DNA of 64,000 nucleotides from Actinobacillus porcitonsillarum (lineage in GTDB: Bacteria > Pseudomonadota > Gammaproteobacteria > Enterobacterales > Pasteurellaceae): NCBI RefSeq assembly GCF_003101015.1, contig NZ_CP029206.1, positions 1,995,001 to 2,059,000 on the forward strand, read 5' to 3'. A model generated the notes under the pieces. It did not search any database and was not told the origin of the DNA. It saw only the letters and a list, made by a program, of their open reading frames with translations. Made by a program: the position numbers and the translations under genes. Positions 27,940 to 37,394 of this stretch are shown one piece after another. Numbering within the stretch: position 1 is the first letter of the stretch; every line of letters starts with the position of its first letter.

Positions 27940-28234
27940 TTAGTTTCTCATTAACCCAATTTAAAAATTGCGGATCTAATGTTTTGAGCATATTCGAACC
28001 ACGCGTAATGGTTGCCGCACTGGTATTCAATTTTTGTTGAATTTCACGTTGTGATGACTCATTTTTTAATAAATGTTCCACAATTTGAGTACGTAAACCA
28101 AGCGAACCTCGCTCATCCGCCGTTAAGAAAAGCTCAAAAAATTCAGTTAATTTATCTTCGGCAACCGCTTGACGTAATAAGGTGACAAACTGTTGCCATT
28201 CTTTAGGATCTCGTTGATGATAAACCGTTTTCAT
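27926..28234 (-). CDS. trpR: Trp operon repressor
   Basis: A 102-residue all-helical dimeric repressor that binds operators when loaded with L-tryptophan. The helix-turn-helix (SQREIQQKLNTSAATITRGSN, about residues 66-86) keeps the invariant ATITRGSN of E. coli TrpR, and LTADERGSLGLRTQIVEHLL matches the preceding helices. It lies 19 bp after lolA and overlaps mtgA. Its likely target in this window is the palindrome at 39385-39402 in front of ydfG-trpB-trpA. Confidence 0.94.
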   Translation of the reverse strand: MKTVYHQRDPKEWQQFVTLLRQAVAEDKLTEFFELFLTADERGSLGLRTQIVEHLLKNESSQREIQQKLNTSAATITRGSNMLKTLDPQFLNWVNEKLNGKA

Positions 28235-28253
28235 AGACTCCGCTTACTCAAAA

Positions 28254-28895
28254 TTATTTTTTCGTTTTCTTTCCACCACGCTGATCATCTAATTCCGCAC
28301 CTTTTGGTACACTAAATTTGAATAAATCAGAAGAAACATTTGCCGTTGTGATATTACGTAACACGTATAAATTACTTTGCCCATCACGTTCAATGGTGCT
28401 AAAGCCTTTCATTACACCATTTGCATCAATACGCACATCAAATTGTTTTAAACTGCTTTTTTTCGATTTTGGTTTTAGCACAAAAGAGTCCATATTTTGG
28501 GTAACATCATATTGATCCCAATGACTTTTATTATTGCTGGTCAGTAACACAAACGGCGTATTATTTACCGCATCTTGCACCGTGTTTACCGTAACTTGTG
28601 AAACAAAAGGGTCGTAAAACCATAAATTTGCACCGTCAGAAACAATTAAATTTTCCTGTGGCGATTTCGTATCCATACGGAATAAATTTGGGCGTTTCAC
28701 TTGGAATTTACCTTGTCCGGATTGAATTTGTTTACCTTTGCTTGAACGTACCGTTTGAGCAAAGTCCGCACTGTACTGGCTAACTTTCTCTAAACGATTT
28801 TGTAATTCTGCAACAGCCTGAGCATCAGCAAAAGCTGAGCCTGCTAAAGAAAATAATGCTAATCCGAATAATGATTTTTTCATAATTTGTTTCAT
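28254..28895 (-). CDS. lolA: Outer-membrane lipoprotein carrier protein
   Basis: A 213-residue periplasmic chaperone that receives lipoproteins from LolCDE and delivers them to LolB. The signal peptide ([23 protein letters not shown]) is followed by the LolA pattern [48 protein letters not shown] and TPFVLL. The C-terminus is extended by a basic KKTKK tail. AAGGA precedes the ATG. It leads the lolA-trpR-mtgA cluster and lies 78 bp after polA. Confidence 0.93.
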   Translation of the reverse strand: MKQIMKKSLFGLALFSLAGSAFADAQAVAELQNRLEKVSQYSADFAQTVRSSKGKQIQSGQGKFQVKRPNLFRMDTKSPQENLIVSDGANLWFYDPFVSQVTVNTVQDAVNNTPFVLLTSNNKSHWDQYDVTQNMDSFVLKPKSKKSSLKQFDVRIDANGVMKGFSTIERDGQSNLYVLRNITTANVSSDLFKFSVPKGAELDDQRGGKKTKK

Positions 28896-28973
28896 TTGTT
28901 GTCCTTTTTGTGTTAAAGATTTTTCTCTTTGACCATTAAATTTGTTATCTAGTTCCTTGAGTGTAATAGGAAG

Positions 28974-31826
28974 TTAATGAGCCTCATCCCAATTATCACC
29001 AACACCAACCTCTGCAATTAAAGGAACATTTAACTGAATGGCTTTTTCCATTTCGGCTTTAATTACCGCAGAATAATGTTCAACTTTATCCTCTTTCACT
29101 TCAAACACCAATTCATCGTGAACTTGCATAATCATTTTGATTTCATCGGAATGTTGAATAACACGGTCAATGCCAATCATCGCAATTTTAATAATATCTG
29201 CTGCCGTCCCTTGCATTGGAGCATTGATCGCAACCCGTTCTGCCGCTTTACGGCGCATTGCATTACTGGATTTTATTTCCGGTAAATATAAGCGTCTACC
29301 CAACAAGGTCTCCACATAACCTTTTTCTGCGGCTTTTGCTTTTATATCCGTCATAAATTGTAAAACATTAGGATAACGGTTGAAATAGGCTTCCATATAC
29401 TGCTTTGCATCGGCTCGGGAAATACCGAGCTGATTAGACAAACCAAATTCAGACATACCATAAATTAAGCCGAAGTTAATCGCTTTTGCATTACGGCGTT
29501 GTTCGCCTGTTACCTCATCTAATGGCACACCAAAAATTTCTGAAGCCGTTGAACGGTGAATATCTTTCCCTTCTGCGAAGGCTTTTAACATCCCCTCATC
29601 ATTTGCCAAATGTGCCATAATACGTAGCTCAATTTGCGAATAGTCCGCTGCCACGATTTTATAGCCTTTACGAGCAACAAATGCTTGGCGAATACGTCTT
29701 CCCTCTTCATTTCGAATAGGAATGTTTTGCAAATTCGGATCACTTGAAGAAAGACGCCCCGTTGCTGTTACGGCTTGATGATAAGAAGTATGCACTCGCC
29801 CTGTTTTAGCGTTAATCATTAACGGCAATTTATCCGTATAAGTCGATTTAAGTTTGCTCAATCCTCGATGCTCGATTAACAATTTTGGCACACGATGTCC
29901 CATCATTGCTAATTCCTCTAACACTTCTTCATTTGTCGAAGCAGCCCCTTTCGGTGTTTTCTTCAAAATCGGCAAGCCTAACTTTTCAAACAGAATTTCT
30001 TGAAGCTGTTTGGTTGAGGCTAAATTAAACACCGAACCGGCTTCACTGTGTACCTCTTGTTCCAGCTCAGCTAAACGGCGCTCAATTTCATCAGATTGTT
30101 GCTTTAATTTAGCCGGGTCAATCAACACCCCGTTACGCTCAATGCGAGAAAGCACGCTTACCAATGGTAATTCAATTTCATCGAATAATTTAACCAACGC
30201 TGGCTCTTGTGCTAATTGCGACCATAAAACTTGATGAAGTTTCATCGTAACATCAGCGTCTTCAGCGGCATATTCCGCGGCGGTGCTGATTTCAATTTGA
30301 TCAAAAGTCAGTTGATTTTTACCTTTGCCGGCAATGGTTTCAAACTCAATGGTTTTATGCCCAAGATAGCGCCCCGCCAAATCGTCCATATTATGACGAC
30401 CGGTGCTATTTAAGGTATAAGATTCCAACATCGTATCAAACGCTACGCCTTGCACATTAATGCCGTGATTAGCAAAAACGGTTAAATCGTATTTAATATT
30501 TTGCCCGATTTTTTTAATCTCCGGATTTTCCAAAATCGGTTTTAATTGCGCTAAACAAGCGGTTAAATTTAGCTGATTTTTTGCTAATTCATAGCCAACC
30601 GTTTCCATCTCATTGGCAAATAAATCGCCTTGCCCTGCGGAAGCGGTAACCAATGTTTTATGCGCCAGTGGAATATAACAAGCCTCGCCGTTAGCTAGAG
30701 CTAATGAAACCCCAACTAAATTGGCACTCATCGAGTCAAGCGAGTCGGTTTCGGTGTCTAGTGCAATACATTTCTCTGCTTGCATTTTCTCAAGCCAACG
30801 ATTTAATGCCGCCATTTCTGTAATGGTTTCATACTTAGAACGGTCAATGTCCACTTTTGCAAAAGTTGGCTCATTTTGCACCGCTTGTGTCGCTTCATAA
30901 GCATTTGGCGTTCTCACTTTTTCCGTTTGCGTAACCGGATTTGCACCACCTTTCACTTCGCTTAACCATTTTTTAAATTCATATTGGCTAAATAATGCAA
31001 CCAACTCATCGTGATTTTGCGGCGAAGTGGTTAATTGATCGTGACGAAATTCTAATTCAACATCCGTTTTAATCGTTGCCAATAAATAGGAGAGATCTGC
31101 CATCTCTTTTTCTGCTTCTAATTTAGGCGCAAATGTTTTTGCCCCACGGAAAGAAAGCTCCGCCACTTTATCTAAATTTTGATAAATCGTCTGAATAGAA
31201 CCAATCCCCTGCAATAAGGCTAACGCAGTTTTTTCGCCTACGCCTTTTACACCGGGAATGTTATCGGAAGAGTCTCCACGTAATGCCAAATAGTCGATAA
31301 TCAACTCAGGTGGAATACCATATTTTTCAATCACACCATCTCGGTCTAGCAACGTATTGGTCATCGTGTTAATCAACATAATATGCTCATTAACCAACTG
31401 CGCCATATCTTTATCGCCAGTACTAATCAAGACATCTTTGCCATCTTTCGCTGCTTGAACAGCAAGCGTGCCAATCACATCATCGGCTTCTACGCCTTCA
31501 ATTGAAATCAGCGGAATACCTAATGCTTTGATAATGGTGTGAAGCGGTTGAACTTGCGCCCGTAAATCATCGGGCATCGGTGGACGATGAGATTTATATT
31601 GTTCAAACAACTCATCTCGGAATGTTTTGCCTTTTGCATCAAATACCACCGCAATATGGCTTGGCTCAACTTGAGCAATCAAACTTTTTAGCATATTTAA
31701 TACGCCATACATTGCGCCGGTTGGCTCTCCATTCTTATTGCTTAAAGGTGGAAAAGCGTGGAAAGCTCGATAAAGATAGGAAGAACCATCGACAAGAACA
31801 AGGGGATTAGATGCAATTTTAGCCAT
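28974..31826 (-). CDS. polA: DNA polymerase I
   Basis: A 950-residue repair and Okazaki-fragment-processing polymerase. The 5'-3' exonuclease domain occupies residues 1-290 ([44 protein letters not shown]). The 3'-5' proofreading domain (about 330-530) keeps the catalytic DTETDS motif, so proofreading should be active. The polymerase domain has motif A ([17 protein letters not shown]), motif B ([20 protein letters not shown]) and motif C ([11 protein letters not shown]). It is slightly longer than the E. coli enzyme (928) owing to a linker around residue 300. It is upstream of lolA on the same strand. Confidence 0.97.
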   Translation of the reverse strand: MAKIASNPLVLVDGSSYLYRAFHAFPPLSNKNGEPTGAMYGVLNMLKSLIAQVEPSHIAVVFDAKGKTFRDELFEQYKSHRPPMPDDLRAQVQPLHTIIKALGIPLISIEGVEADDVIGTLAVQAAKDGKDVLISTGDKDMAQLVNEHIMLINTMTNTLLDRDGVIEKYGIPPELIIDYLALRGDSSDNIPGVKGVGEKTALALLQGIGSIQTIYQNLDKVAELSFRGAKTFAPKLEAEKEMADLSYLLATIKTDVELEFRHDQLTTSPQNHDELVALFSQYEFKKWLSEVKGGANPVTQTEKVRTPNAYEATQAVQNEPTFAKVDIDRSKYETITEMAALNRWLEKMQAEKCIALDTETDSLDSMSANLVGVSLALANGEACYIPLAHKTLVTASAGQGDLFANEMETVGYELAKNQLNLTACLAQLKPILENPEIKKIGQNIKYDLTVFANHGINVQGVAFDTMLESYTLNSTGRHNMDDLAGRYLGHKTIEFETIAGKGKNQLTFDQIEISTAAEYAAEDADVTMKLHQVLWSQLAQEPALVKLFDEIELPLVSVLSRIERNGVLIDPAKLKQQSDEIERRLAELEQEVHSEAGSVFNLASTKQLQEILFEKLGLPILKKTPKGAASTNEEVLEELAMMGHRVPKLLIEHRGLSKLKSTYTDKLPLMINAKTGRVHTSYHQAVTATGRLSSSDPNLQNIPIRNEEGRRIRQAFVARKGYKIVAADYSQIELRIMAHLANDEGMLKAFAEGKDIHRSTASEIFGVPLDEVTGEQRRNAKAINFGLIYGMSEFGLSNQLGISRADAKQYMEAYFNRYPNVLQFMTDIKAKAAEKGYVETLLGRRLYLPEIKSSNAMRRKAAERVAINAPMQGTAADIIKIAMIGIDRVIQHSDEIKMIMQVHDELVFEVKEDKVEHYSAVIKAEMEKAIQLNVPLIAEVGVGDNWDEAH

Positions 31827-31990
31827 TAAAATCTCGATATGTGTTAATTAATTACGGAAGGGATTATACAACAAAATGTAAGAACCAAACTAGATTAAAC
31901 ACGATGCATCGTCATACGACATAGCTTTGAGCTTAAGAAGGTTTGTGTCACAACAGAGAATAAAAAATGATAGGCGTTATTACACGATAA

Positions 31991-32051
31991 GGGCAGAGTT
32001 TATCCCTGCCCGAAAAAATATCAATATCGCAATAGGAGGGTTTCCCCTACA
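31991..32051. repeat. GTAGGGGC-family palindromic repeat, diverged copy B
   Basis: A hairpin GGGCAG/CTGCCC (31991-31996 and 32006-32011) and an end CCCCTACA (32044-32051) preceded by GGAGGGTTT. The right end reads TGTAGGGG on the other strand, like the ends of copies A and D, and the inner hairpin resembles copy C. It lies in the 250-bp gap between polA and the XRE regulator, which otherwise shows no gene. Confidence 0.5.
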
Positions 32052-32077
32052 TAAATTTATAAAAAACAGCACTATAT

Positions 32078-32464
32078 TTACGCCTTATCTTTTAATAGTG
32101 CAATAATCTCTTTCAAGGCGACAATTTCCTCATTTTTCTGAGCAAGCATTTCATCTTTATGAGCGATAGTCAGTTTTAATTTTTCAATTTCGGCAGTGAG
32201 ATTTTCAGGATTTCCATAATAATTCGTATTATTGGCGTGTTCGTTCATCAAAAATAGAACGCCTTTTCCCTCACAATTCATTAGTTCCAACACATCAATA
32301 TTAAAAATTTGAGCAATTTGTTCGAGTTTATGTAAATTAAGTTTTGTTTCACCACGTTCAATTTTAGCGTAACCGTTGGTGGACATATTCATTTTTGCCG
32401 CCATCTCTTCTTGCGACCATTGGTTCATTTCTCGCACCATACGGATTTTTTCATTAACACTCAC
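32078..32464 (-). CDS. XRE-family transcriptional regulator with C-terminal coiled coil
   Basis: A 128-residue protein if begun at the GTG of VSVNEKIRMVRE, which has AAAAGGGG seven bases upstream; the frame extends 18 codons further without a better site. The helix-turn-helix lies at about residues 5-60 (WSQEEMAAKMNMSTNGYAKIERGETKLNLHKLEQIAQIFNID). The C-terminal 45 residues form a leucine-zipper-like coiled coil (IEKLKLTIAHKDEMLAQKNE). It is divergent from the repeat lipoprotein across 148 bp, so it may control that gene; this is inference. No phage or toxin genes adjoin it. Confidence 0.82.
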   Translation of the reverse strand: MSVNEKIRMVREMNQWSQEEMAAKMNMSTNGYAKIERGETKLNLHKLEQIAQIFNIDVLELMNCEGKGVLFLMNEHANNTNYYGNPENLTAEIEKLKLTIAHKDEMLAQKNEEIVALKEIIALLKDKA

Positions 32465-32612
32465 AAATTGCCCCTTTTCTTGATTTGTCCACCCACAAAT
32501 TGAGTGGATTCCCCACACCGTTTGTTGTTAGCGGAAGATTAAGCCTACTTTTAAAATAGCTCGTATTTTACACATATTTTCGTTAAATAACACTTTAAAA
32601 TAAGGACTTTCT

Positions 32613-35018
32613 ATGCGTTTGTCAGTTAAAACAGCAGCAATGGCGATTTTGGTTTCATTAGGCGTAACAGCTTGTAGCTCAGGCGGTGGTGGCGGTGGCT
32701 CATCTGCACCGACTGATAACCTGGAGCAAGCAAAGCAAATTGAAGCCTTAAAAAAACAGGTGGAAGCCGAGCAACAAGCGGTTAAATCTGCGCAAAATAA
32801 TGCAAATCAGGCTTCAGAAAAAGTAAAAGCGAGTGAAACAGCTAAAGCAAAAGCGGAAGCTGAACTGGCAAAAGCACAACAAGCGTTAAAAAATGCAGAA
32901 AATGCCACTGTAGCAGAAAAAACAAAAGCACAAGCTGCTGTAGATAAAGCTGCTCAAGATTTAGCCGCAGCACAGCAAGCCGTTAAAAATGCCGAAGCAG
33001 CTACTGCTGCAGAACAAGCCAAAGCGCAAACGGCAGCAGAAAAAGCGGCACAAGATTTAGCCGCAGCGCAACAAGCCGTTAAAAACGCCGAAGCGGCGAC
33101 AGCAGCGGAGCAAGCCAAAGCGCAAGCAGCTGCGGATAAAGCCACTAAAGACTTAGCCGCAGCGCAACAAGCGGTTAAAAATGCCGAAGCAGCGACTGCT
33201 GCAGAACAAGCTAAAGCTCAAGCAGCTGCGGATAAAGCCGCTAAAGATTTAGCCGCAGCGCAACAAGCGGTTAAAAATGCGGAAGCAGCAACGGCAGCGG
33301 AACAAGCTAAAGCCCAAGCAGCGGCAGAGAAAGCTGCGCAAGACTTAGCCGCAGCGCAACAAGCAGTTAAAGCTGCGGAAGCAGCCACTGCTACAGAACA
33401 AGCTAAAGCTCAAGCAGCAACGGAAAAAGCAGCTAAAGATTTAGCCGCAGCACAGCAAGCGGTCAAAAATGCTGAAGCGGCGACTGCTGCAGAACAAGCC
33501 AAAGCGCAAGCAGCTGCGGATAAAGCCACTAAAGACTTAGCCGCAGCGCAACAAGCGGTTAAAAATGCCGAAGCGACAACTGCAGCAGAACAAGCTAAAG
33601 CGCAAGCGGCAGCAGAAAAAGCAGCTCAAAATTTAGCAGCGGCACAACAGGCAGTAAAAAATGCCGAAGCGGCAACTGCTAAAGAAAAAGAGAAAGCACA
33701 AGCAGCTGCAGAAAAAGCGGCTCAAGATTTAGCAGCGGCACAACAGGCAGTAAAAAATGCCGAAGCAGCAACTGCTAAAGAAAAAGAGAAAGCACAAGCA
33801 GCTGCAGAAAAAGCGGCTCAAGATTTAGCAGCGGCACAACAGGCAGTAAAAAATGCCGAATCAGCAACAGCTGCAGAACAAGCTAAAGCACAAGCTGCTG
33901 CAAAAAAAGCAGCTCAAGATTTAGCGGCTGCACAACAGGCAGTAAAAAATGCTGAAAATGCAACCGCTGCAGAAAAAGCTAAGGCTCAAGCAGTGGCAGA
34001 AAAAGCGGCTCAAGATTTAGCGGCTGCACAACAAGCGGTAAAAAATGCCGAAGCGGCAACTGCAGCAGAGCAAGCTAAAGCTCAAGCAGCGGCAGAAAAA
34101 GCGGCTCAAGATTTAGCGGCAGCACAACAGGCAGTAAAAAATGCCGAAGCGGCAACTGCAGCAGAACAGGCTAAAGCTCAAGCGGCGGCAGAAAAAGCAG
34201 CTAAAGCATTGGAAGAAGCTCAATCCAAAATTACCACATTGGAAGAAGAATTAGCTCCTATTAGAGCAGAAGCAGAAAGAATACGTTTAGAAGCAGAGGC
34301 AGAGGCTAAGAAATGGGAGTTTTTAACCCAAGACAACACTTGGAGATTTTTGAAAACTAATATATCAGGCAATAGTATTAGTAAGAATAATAAATTAAGA
34401 ATTACAGACTCATATTCAGTGATTCTTTCTGGAAAATTAGAATCAGGAGAATTACAAAAAGGGATTAATTTTGGAGATTATAATATATCAGATCAAGTTA
34501 ATTCTATACCTGTTTATGCTAGTAGAAACACTTTGTCAGGAAAAAAAGAAGAACATATTTTGAATGCTAATTTTGTCAATCAACAATATTCAACTTATCT
34601 AGCTTGGAGCGTAAACACAGATTCAATTAGTAGTTCGGATGTGGCATTATGGACAGATGTCATTTCATTACCTACACAAAGTTCTAGTGAATATCTCAAA
34701 AGAGCAACTAAGGCTGTTTATACTGGTAAGGTAATAAAAATAAACAATAAAGGGATTGCTCCTATAACTGGTGATTTCAAATTAAACGTAGATTTTCAAT
34801 CTGAAAAAGTGAATGGAGAAATCACTAATTTAGAAGGAAATAATTATCAACTATATGATGGCACTATCACAATTTCAGGGCAGCAAGTTAAATTCTCAGG
34901 GCAAAGTAATTATCCTGAAGTAAATCCAAGATATGATGGAATTTTTGCAGGACCAAATGCGGAAGAAGTAGTCGGAACTACGGGGAATGATTTAAGCTTT
35001 GGAGGTAAACGCCAATAA
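32613..35018 (+). CDS. Repeat-rich surface lipoprotein with TbpB-like C-terminal domain (putative Slam cargo)
   Basis: An 801-residue lipoprotein. The signal peptide ends in lipobox VTAC with Cys21, then SSGGGGGGSS as a flexible anchor. Residues 35-115 are charged coiled coil. Residues 116-531 are 13 near-identical 32-residue repeats (consensus DLAAAQQAVKNAEAATAAEQ plus KAQAAAEKAAQ), preceded by one degenerate copy (84-115). The Ala-rich repeat should form a long helical stalk. Residues about 565-801 are a beta-rich domain ending GIFAGPNAEEVVGT and LSFGGKRQ, the signature of TbpB-type beta-barrel lobes (ligand-binding lipoproteins exported by Slam). The next gene encodes a Slam protein, which strongly supports surface display. 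The ligand is unknown; a haem, transferrin or other host factor is possible but there are no adjacent TonB receptors. AAGGA precedes the ATG. Confidence 0.82.
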   Translation: MRLSVKTAAMAILVSLGVTACSSGGGGGGSSAPTDNLEQAKQIEALKKQVEAEQQAVKSAQNNANQASEKVKASETAKAKAEAELAKAQQALKNAENATVAEKTKAQAAVDKAAQDLAAAQQAVKNAEAATAAEQAKAQTAAEKAAQDLAAAQQAVKNAEAATAAEQAKAQAAADKATKDLAAAQQAVKNAEAATAAEQAKAQAAADKAAKDLAAAQQAVKNAEAATAAEQAKAQAAAEKAAQDLAAAQQAVKAAEAATATEQAKAQAATEKAAKDLAAAQQAVKNAEAATAAEQAKAQAAADKATKDLAAAQQAVKNAEATTAAEQAKAQAAAEKAAQNLAAAQQAVKNAEAATAKEKEKAQAAAEKAAQDLAAAQQAVKNAEAATAKEKEKAQAAAEKAAQDLAAAQQAVKNAESATAAEQAKAQAAAKKAAQDLAAAQQAVKNAENATAAEKAKAQAVAEKAAQDLAAAQQAVKNAEAATAAEQAKAQAAAEKAAQDLAAAQQAVKNAEAATAAEQAKAQAAAEKAAKALEEAQSKITTLEEELAPIRAEAERIRLEAEAEAKKWEFLTQDNTWRFLKTNISGNSISKNNKLRITDSYSVILSGKLESGELQKGINFGDYNISDQVNSIPVYASRNTLSGKKEEHILNANFVNQQYSTYLAWSVNTDSISSSDVALWTDVISLPTQSSSEYLKRATKAVYTGKVIKINNKGIAPITGDFKLNVDFQSEKVNGEITNLEGNNYQLYDGTITISGQQVKFSGQSNYPEVNPRYDGIFAGPNAEEVVGTTGNDLSFGGKRQ
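32862..34205 (+). repeat. 14 tandem copies of a 96-bp (32-codon) repeat
   Basis: One degenerate copy (32862-32957) is followed by 13 uninterrupted 96-bp copies (32958-34205) inside the lipoprotein gene. Copies 8 and 9 (33630-33725 and 33726-33821) differ at only two positions. Copies 1-7 mostly use GCCGCAGC and GTT/GTC codons at the AAAQQAV segment, whereas copies 8-13 use GCAGCGGC-like codons and GTA, giving two sub-families. Exact uptake cores ACAAGCGGT occur at 33167, 33263, 33551 and 34031 at the same repeat phase. Confidence 0.95.
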
Positions 35019-35028
35019 TTGATCGCAC

Positions 35029-35053
35029 GGGCGGGGATAAACCCCGCCCCTAC
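35029..35053. repeat. GTAGGGGC-family palindromic repeat, short copy C
   Basis: A very GC-rich hairpin GGGCGGGG-ATAAA-CCCCGCCC (35029-35036 and 35042-35049) followed by CTAC. It resembles one half of the dispersed element. It lies in the 96-bp gap between the lipoprotein and Slam genes and might act as an attenuator between them, though no T-run follows. Confidence 0.6.
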
Positions 35054-35114
35054 GAATCCTACAATATATTTTCAAGAATCAATAAACAGCACTTGATTAA
35101 ATAAAAAATTCAAA

Positions 35115-36515
35115 ATGAAAAAATATCTCCCCCTTACCCTTTTTATTCCCTTAGTTGCCAACGCTAATCCCGATCTAGCAATTAAACCTGCCGAGCCTAC
35201 ATTACCAAAACAAGCGGTTATTTTTTCAGAAAAATCCGCAAATAGTGAGGAAATCACGTTAACCCAAGAGCTGATCAGTAAGCCTGAACTGACTCGTCAA
35301 ATGTTAAATCGGGCGATTGATAGCCGACAATTTCATTTATTGCCTGAACTGGTGCGGATTTACCAACAAACACCTAATCCCGATTTGATACTGATCGATT
35401 ATGCCAACGGCATTATTTTGGCAAGCCAAGGGGATTATAAAACGGCAATTGATCTCTATCGTGGCATTATTGCGAAGCACCCTAATTTTCAGCCTGTGCG
35501 TTTTCGTTTGGCGCAAATGTTGTTTGAAGATCGGCAAAATGAAGCCGCACTTTCACAATTTCGTAAGCTACAAGCAGACGGATTACCGCCTCAAATTGCA
35601 AATGGGGTGGAACAATATATTGCCGCTATTCAAAAACGTTCGGATTGGTCTTTCGATTTTGGTATTAATTATTTGCACGAAAGCAATGTTAATAATGCCT
35701 CAAATTCGCCTTATGTTTGGATTGGGAATGTACCGTTTAAGAAAACGGAAGAGTCGTTACCGCAATCAGCAAATGGGCTAAGTTATCATCTCAATTTGGC
35801 TAAAAATTGGAATGTCAGCGGCTCGCACTATCTACATTTTGAGAACCAATTTAGCGGAAAATCCTATTGGGATAATCATCAATTTGACGATCAGCAAAAC
35901 CGTTCAAGCCTTGGCTACCAATATCAAAATGCTCAAAGTCGTCTTGCCTTTTTGCCTTATTACGAAATGCGTTGGTATGGTAATCATCGCTACAATCACG
36001 GCTATGGGGTTCGAGTTGAAGCCGAACATTGGCTTGCTTCTCAATGGCAACTTTCTACCGCAGGCGAGATGGGCAAGCTCAAACATCGGGGCGAAAATCA
36101 GCTGGCAGATAGCACGACATTATTTGGTTCTGCCACGCTACTTTATGCCTTTAATGCGAAAAGTTATCTCTATGGCGGTGTAGATTTGTTGCGAGATAGG
36201 ACGCTAGAGCGTTCTTTGGCTTCCAAACGTTATACTGGGCGAATCGGTTGGGGACAGGAATGGTGGGGCGGCATTTCCAGCCGTATTCAGCTCAGTTATG
36301 GAAAGCGTGAATTTGACCAAGCTCACCGCATTTTTAATCAAGTACGTCAAGATAGAGAGTTAGGTCTGAACGTTACACTTTGGCATCGTAACCTGCATTT
36401 TTGGGGAATTACGCCGAAAATCAGCTATCAATATCAGCGTGTGAACTCAAATTTAGCAGATCTTCATTCGTATAAACGAAATCGGGTTTATTTGAGTTTT
36501 GAGAAGACGTTTTAA
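35115..36515 (+). CDS. Slam (surface lipoprotein assembly modifier), type XI secretion outer-membrane protein
   Basis: A 466-residue outer-membrane protein. A signal peptide (cleavage near VANA, residue 17) is followed by a TPR-containing periplasmic domain at about residues 50-170 (YANGIILASQGDYKTAIDLYRGIIAKHPNFQPVRF, LAQMLFEDRQNEAALSQFRKL). A DUF560 barrel then fills residues 180-466, beginning SDWSFDFGINYLHESNVNNA and ending in a C-terminal aromatic (EKTF). This two-domain layout is diagnostic of Slam, which moves lipoproteins such as TbpB or related cargo to the cell surface. The upstream repeat lipoprotein is the obvious client. The ATG has no good Shine-Dalgarno, and the two genes are probably one transcript. 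Confidence 0.9.
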   Translation: MKKYLPLTLFIPLVANANPDLAIKPAEPTLPKQAVIFSEKSANSEEITLTQELISKPELTRQMLNRAIDSRQFHLLPELVRIYQQTPNPDLILIDYANGIILASQGDYKTAIDLYRGIIAKHPNFQPVRFRLAQMLFEDRQNEAALSQFRKLQADGLPPQIANGVEQYIAAIQKRSDWSFDFGINYLHESNVNNASNSPYVWIGNVPFKKTEESLPQSANGLSYHLNLAKNWNVSGSHYLHFENQFSGKSYWDNHQFDDQQNRSSLGYQYQNAQSRLAFLPYYEMRWYGNHRYNHGYGVRVEAEHWLASQWQLSTAGEMGKLKHRGENQLADSTTLFGSATLLYAFNAKSYLYGGVDLLRDRTLERSLASKRYTGRIGWGQEWWGGISSRIQLSYGKREFDQAHRIFNQVRQDRELGLNVTLWHRNLHFWGITPKISYQYQRVNSNLADLHSYKRNRVYLSFEKTF

Positions 36516-36548
36516 TAGAGAAGATATTTACGCTCAATGTTCCGCAAA

Positions 36549-36570
36549 AATGACCGCTTAAGCGGTCATT
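36549..36570. terminator. 22-bp perfect palindrome built from opposed uptake cores
   Basis: AATGACCGCTT followed by its complement AAGCGGTCATT, without a spacer. It lies between the convergent slam and trpA genes and probably acts as a weak bidirectional terminator; no long T-run is present. Confidence 0.6.
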
Positions 36571-36587
36571 ATGTCAGCATATACAAT

Positions 36588-37394
36588 TTAAAGTGTCGCC
36601 GCCTTCATTTCCTTCACAAATTGCCCTAGCTCTTTTAGCAATTTGGTTTGATTAGCCAAATTCGCTTCAATGATTTTTACAATTGCCGAGCCGGAAATTG
36701 CACCATCGCAACCTAGAGCTAATGCTTCTTTTACTTGAGCCGGTTTTGCAATGCCAAAGCCTTGTAAAATAGGCGCAGAATTTGACCGCTTGAGGTTTTC
36801 AACTAAGTGATCTAAGTTGCTGGCGTGCGCTTGATTTTCAGCACTGGTTACGCCGGCACGAGAAACTAAGTAAGTATAGCCTTCGGTTAATTCTGCTACT
36901 TTTTCAATGGTCGCTTGGTCAGCATTTGGCGGGCAAATAAAGACGGGTTGAATACCATATTTTTTTGCCGTGCCGGTAAATTCTTCTGCGGCTAAAACCG
37001 GTAAATCCGCAATCAACACTGCATCAACGCCATTTTCTGCGCAACGTTTAAAGAAAACGTCCGCTGTTGGCACAAAAATTAAATTGGCACAAAGGAGTAA
37101 GCCGATTGGGATTTCAGGGTATTTTTGACGAATTTTCGCAATCAATTCAAAACAAGCATCGGTACTGTATCCGCCATCTAATGCTCGTTTATTGGCGGCT
37201 TGGATAACAGGTCCATCGAGTAACGGATCAGAAAACGGAAAGCCAAGTTCTAAGGCATCTGCACCGTTTGCAATTAAGGTTTCAATGATTTCCCACGAGC
37301 GATCAAAATTGGGATCGCATAAGGTAACAAATGGTACAAAAGCCCCTTCATTTTTCGCTTTTAATTTTGCAACACATTGATCAAAACGGCTCAT
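36588..37394 (-). CDS. trpA: Tryptophan synthase alpha chain
   Basis: A 268-residue TIM-barrel subunit that cleaves indole-3-glycerol phosphate to indole and glyceraldehyde-3-phosphate. The catalytic residues Glu49 ([11 protein letters not shown]) and Asp60 are at the canonical positions, and the phosphate-binding [10 protein letters not shown] and [10 protein letters not shown] loops are present. The ATG overlaps the trpB stop by four bases (ATGA), the usual coupling that keeps alpha and beta subunits equimolar. It is the last gene of ydfG-trpB-trpA. Confidence 0.97.
   Translation of the reverse strand: MSRFDQCVAKLKAKNEGAFVPFVTLCDPNFDRSWEIIETLIANGADALELGFPFSDPLLDGPVIQAANKRALDGGYSTDACFELIAKIRQKYPEIPIGLLLCANLIFVPTADVFFKRCAENGVDAVLIADLPVLAAEEFTGTAKKYGIQPVFICPPNADQATIEKVAELTEGYTYLVSRAGVTSAENQAHASNLDHLVENLKRSNSAPILQGFGIAKPAQVKEALALGCDGAISGSAIVKIIEANLANQTKLLKELGQFVKEMKAATL

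Noticed and set aside
32078..32518. Toxin-antitoxin antitoxin or prophage repressor
   Set aside because: No toxin, integrase or phage structural gene is adjacent and the protein has a zipper tail instead.
32954..33145. Reverse-strand ORF rich in Ala/Cys within the repeats
   Set aside because: It is the antisense shadow of the Ala-rich repeats and has no ribosome site or homology.
32958..34205. CRISPR-like array
   Set aside because: The 96-bp units are contiguous without unique spacers and encode in-frame protein repeats.
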